Made by a program: the position numbers and the translations under genes. Source: Crossaster papposus (taxonomy: Eukaryota; Echinodermata; Asteroidea; Velatida; Solasteridae). From it: a stretch of 64,000 bases of DNA. The notes under the pieces are model-generated. The model made no database searches, was not told where the DNA came from, and saw nothing but the letters and a program-made list of their open reading frames with translations. Where the stretch lies: positions 372,001-436,000 of the forward strand of contig JBAIAA010000606.1 in the NCBI GenBank assembly GCA_037893245.1. The letters are read 5' to 3'. Below are positions 62,501 to 64,000 of this stretch, piece after piece. Position 1 is the first letter of the stretch; every line of letters begins with the position of its first letter.

Positions 62501-64000
62501 AGCTCAGATATAAGTCGAGAAAATAATCCTCATTCGCAGCAATGTTTTCTTATGTGTATCTATGTACACGTGTATTGCCGCACTGGCCTATGTCGCCAGT
62601 GCCCTGACTCATGAGTCTCACAGTTTTGGTTCTTTCCATTGAGAAATTTGGCAATATTTTGGCTCAGATGTCGAGCTGGAGAGTGTCTCTTCATTCTCGA
62701 ACAACGTTGAGGTTCGCAGCTCAATAATAAGTCGAGAAAATTATCCTCATTCGCAGCCATGTTTTCTTATGTGTATCTATGTACACGTGTATTGCCGCAT
62801 AGGCCTATGTCGCCAGTGCCCTGACGCATGAGTCTCACGGTTTGGTTTTTTCCAGTGAGAAGTTTGGCAATATTTTGGCTCAGATGTCGAGCTGGTGAGT
62901 GTCTCTTCATTCTCGAACAACGTTGAGGTTCGCAGCTCAAATATAAGTCGAGAAAATTATCCTCATTCGCAGCCACCTTTTCTGATGTGTATGTTTGTAC
63001 ACTTGTATTGCCACATTGGCCTATGTCGCCAGTGCCCTGACGCATGAGTCTCACAGTTTGGGTCCTTTCCATTGAGAAAGTTGGCAATATTTTGGCTCCG
63101 ATGTCGAGCTGGTGAGTGTCTCTTCATTCTCCAACAACGTTGAGGTTCGCAGCTCAAATATAAGTCGAGAACATTATCCTCATTCGCAGCCATGTTTTCT
63201 TATGTGTATCTATGTACATGTGTATTGCCGCATAGGCCTATGTCGCCAGTGCCCTGACGCATGAGTCTCACAGCTTGGGTTCTTTCTATTGAGAAATTTG
63301 GCAATATTCTGGCTTCGATGTCGAGCTGGTGAGTGTCTCTTCATTCTCGAACAACGTTGAGGTTCGCAGCTCAAATATAAGTCGAGAAAATTATTGGCTC
63401 AGATGTCGAGCTGGTGAGTGTCTCTTCATTCTCGGACAACGTTGACGTTCGCAGCTCAAATAAAAGTCAAGAAAATTATCCTCATTCGCAGCCACCTTTT
63501 CTGATGTGTATGTTTGTACACTTGTATTGCCGCATAGGCCTATGCCGTCAGTGCCCTGACACATGGGTCTCACGGTTTGGGTTTTTTCCAGTGAGAACTT
63601 TGGCAATATTTTGGCTCAGATGTCGAGCTGGTGAGTGTCTCTTCATTCTTGAACAACGTTGAGGTTCGCAGCTCAGATAAAAGTCTAGAAAATTATCCTC
63701 ATTCGCAGCCATGTTTTCTTATGTGTATCTATGTACACGTGTATTGCCGCATTGGCCTATGTCGCCAGTGCCCTGACGCATGAGTCTCACAGTTTGGGTC
63801 CTTTCCATTGAGAAAGTTGGCAATATTTTGGCTCAGATGTCGAGCTGGTGAGTGTCTCTTCATTCTCGAACAACGTTGAGGTTCGCAGCTCAAATATAAG
63901 TCGAGAAAATTATCCTCATTCGCAGCCACCTTTTCTGATGTGTATGTTTGTACACGTGTATTGCCGCATAGGCCTATGCCGCCAGTGGCCTGACGCATGA
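59590..64000 (-). repeat. Block C segment 4, direct repeat of A about 10040-14453
   Basis: Offset to A is 49547 throughout. It includes the monomer ending ATTAACCTC that B lacks. Known single-base differences are 61326 (C in C, A at 11779 in A) and 63469 (A in C, C at 13922 in A). By eye this is a nearly identical 4.4-kb copy; I did not compute a percentage. Confidence 0.85.
63383..63407 (-). repeat. 133-bp deletion monomer, block C copy
   Basis: The same junction as at about 13847, at an offset of 49547. Nearby, A at 63469 (AGTCAAG) is private to this copy; A (13922) and B have AGTCCAG or its complement. Confidence 0.85.

Larger units (their letters stand above)
1..64000. repeat. 217-bp satellite DNA array filling the window
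   Basis: The same sequence recurs every 217 bp throughout. For example, the landmark ATGGCTGCGAATGAGG occurs at 16332, 16549, 16983 and 17200, all spaced by multiples of 217. I counted one copy by hand as 217 bp with 95 G or C. Departures from the period are explained by a 68-bp duplication (285-bp monomers), a 12-bp deletion (205 bp) and a 133-bp deletion. Tandem arrays of this size and homogeneity are known from eukaryotic heterochromatin. I do not recognise the satellite family and cannot name a species. No gene is supported: open frames end in every monomer because 217 leaves remainder 1 on division by 3 and recurrent TAG and TAA codons lie in the ACATAGATACACATAAG segment. I noticed no telomere repeat, microsatellite run or mobile element. 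Confidence 0.97.
39575..64000 (-). repeat. Block C: reverse satellite array, inverted copy of block B
   Basis: About 112 monomers lie in reverse orientation to the window end. Position x in C matches S-x in B, with S = 79100 (about 39776-42716), 77513 (42801-43937), 76862 (43954-46342), 77501 (47074-48894), 81129 (52592-59263) and 81346 (about 59806-64000). It also repeats block A in direct orientation. The copy probably continues past 64000, since block B has about 830 bp more (16512 to about 17347) that would pair with sequence beyond the window edge. Confidence 0.93.

Noticed and set aside
1-64000. CRISPR array or bacterial repeat system
   Set aside because: The repeats adjoin without unique spacers, the unit is 217 bp, and there are no cas-like or other genes.
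1-64000. Naming the species or a known satellite family
   Set aside because: I do not recognise the consensus. Inverted satellite blocks are known from several eukaryotic groups, so the layout alone does not identify the source.

Overview
The window is one uninterrupted satellite DNA array. Every part I read is a copy of a roughly 217-bp tandem monomer (about 295 monomer-equivalents; about 44% GC in one copy I counted by hand). The only clearly foreign sequence is about 46 bp at 39529-39574. I see no protein-coding gene, tRNA, rRNA, transposon, CRISPR array or bacterial-type operon. The length, homogeneity and higher-order structure point to eukaryotic heterochromatin (pericentromeric, centromeric, subtelomeric, or a sex or B chromosome). 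Nothing here identifies the species. The many 60-120 codon open frames are by-products of the repeat: 217 is not a multiple of 3, so the frame shifts at every monomer and hits the same stop codons.

Layout, taking the monomer strand that reads ATGGCTGCGAATGAGGATAA as forward: block I, 1-2167, forward; block A, 2168-15288, reverse; a forward spacer, 15289-16511; block B, 16512-39528, forward; a 46-bp apex insert; block C, 39575-64000, reverse. A, B and C are not just the same satellite in different orientations. They carry the same ordered series of variant monomers, so they are paralogous copies of one long segment. A and B form an inverted repeat (arms about 13-14 kb, spacer about 1.2 kb). 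B and C form a much larger inverted repeat (arms about 24 kb, loop about 46 bp). The region is therefore a nested giant palindrome, A'-B-B' in type.

The arms are nearly identical base for base but differ by whole numbers of monomers or higher-order units. Examples are an 868-bp (4-monomer) block missing from A, single monomers missing from A or from B, an extra 1587-bp unit in B, and extra 856-, 2499- and 1129-bp units in C. Each arm also has a few private point changes. This is what unequal exchange and gene conversion after segmental inverted duplication would leave.

Within the array there are two main monomer endings (type 1 ends ACATAGATACACATAAGAAAAC; type 2 ends ACAAACATACACATCAGAAAAGGT), a recurring 285-bp monomer with an internal 68-bp tandem duplication (31 copies), a 12-bp deletion variant (10 copies), a 133-bp deletion variant (3 copies, one per arm), and higher-order units of 719 and 1587 bp. 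The typical monomer carries three short perfect palindromes (CAACGTTG, CATAGGCCTATG, TACACGTGTA).
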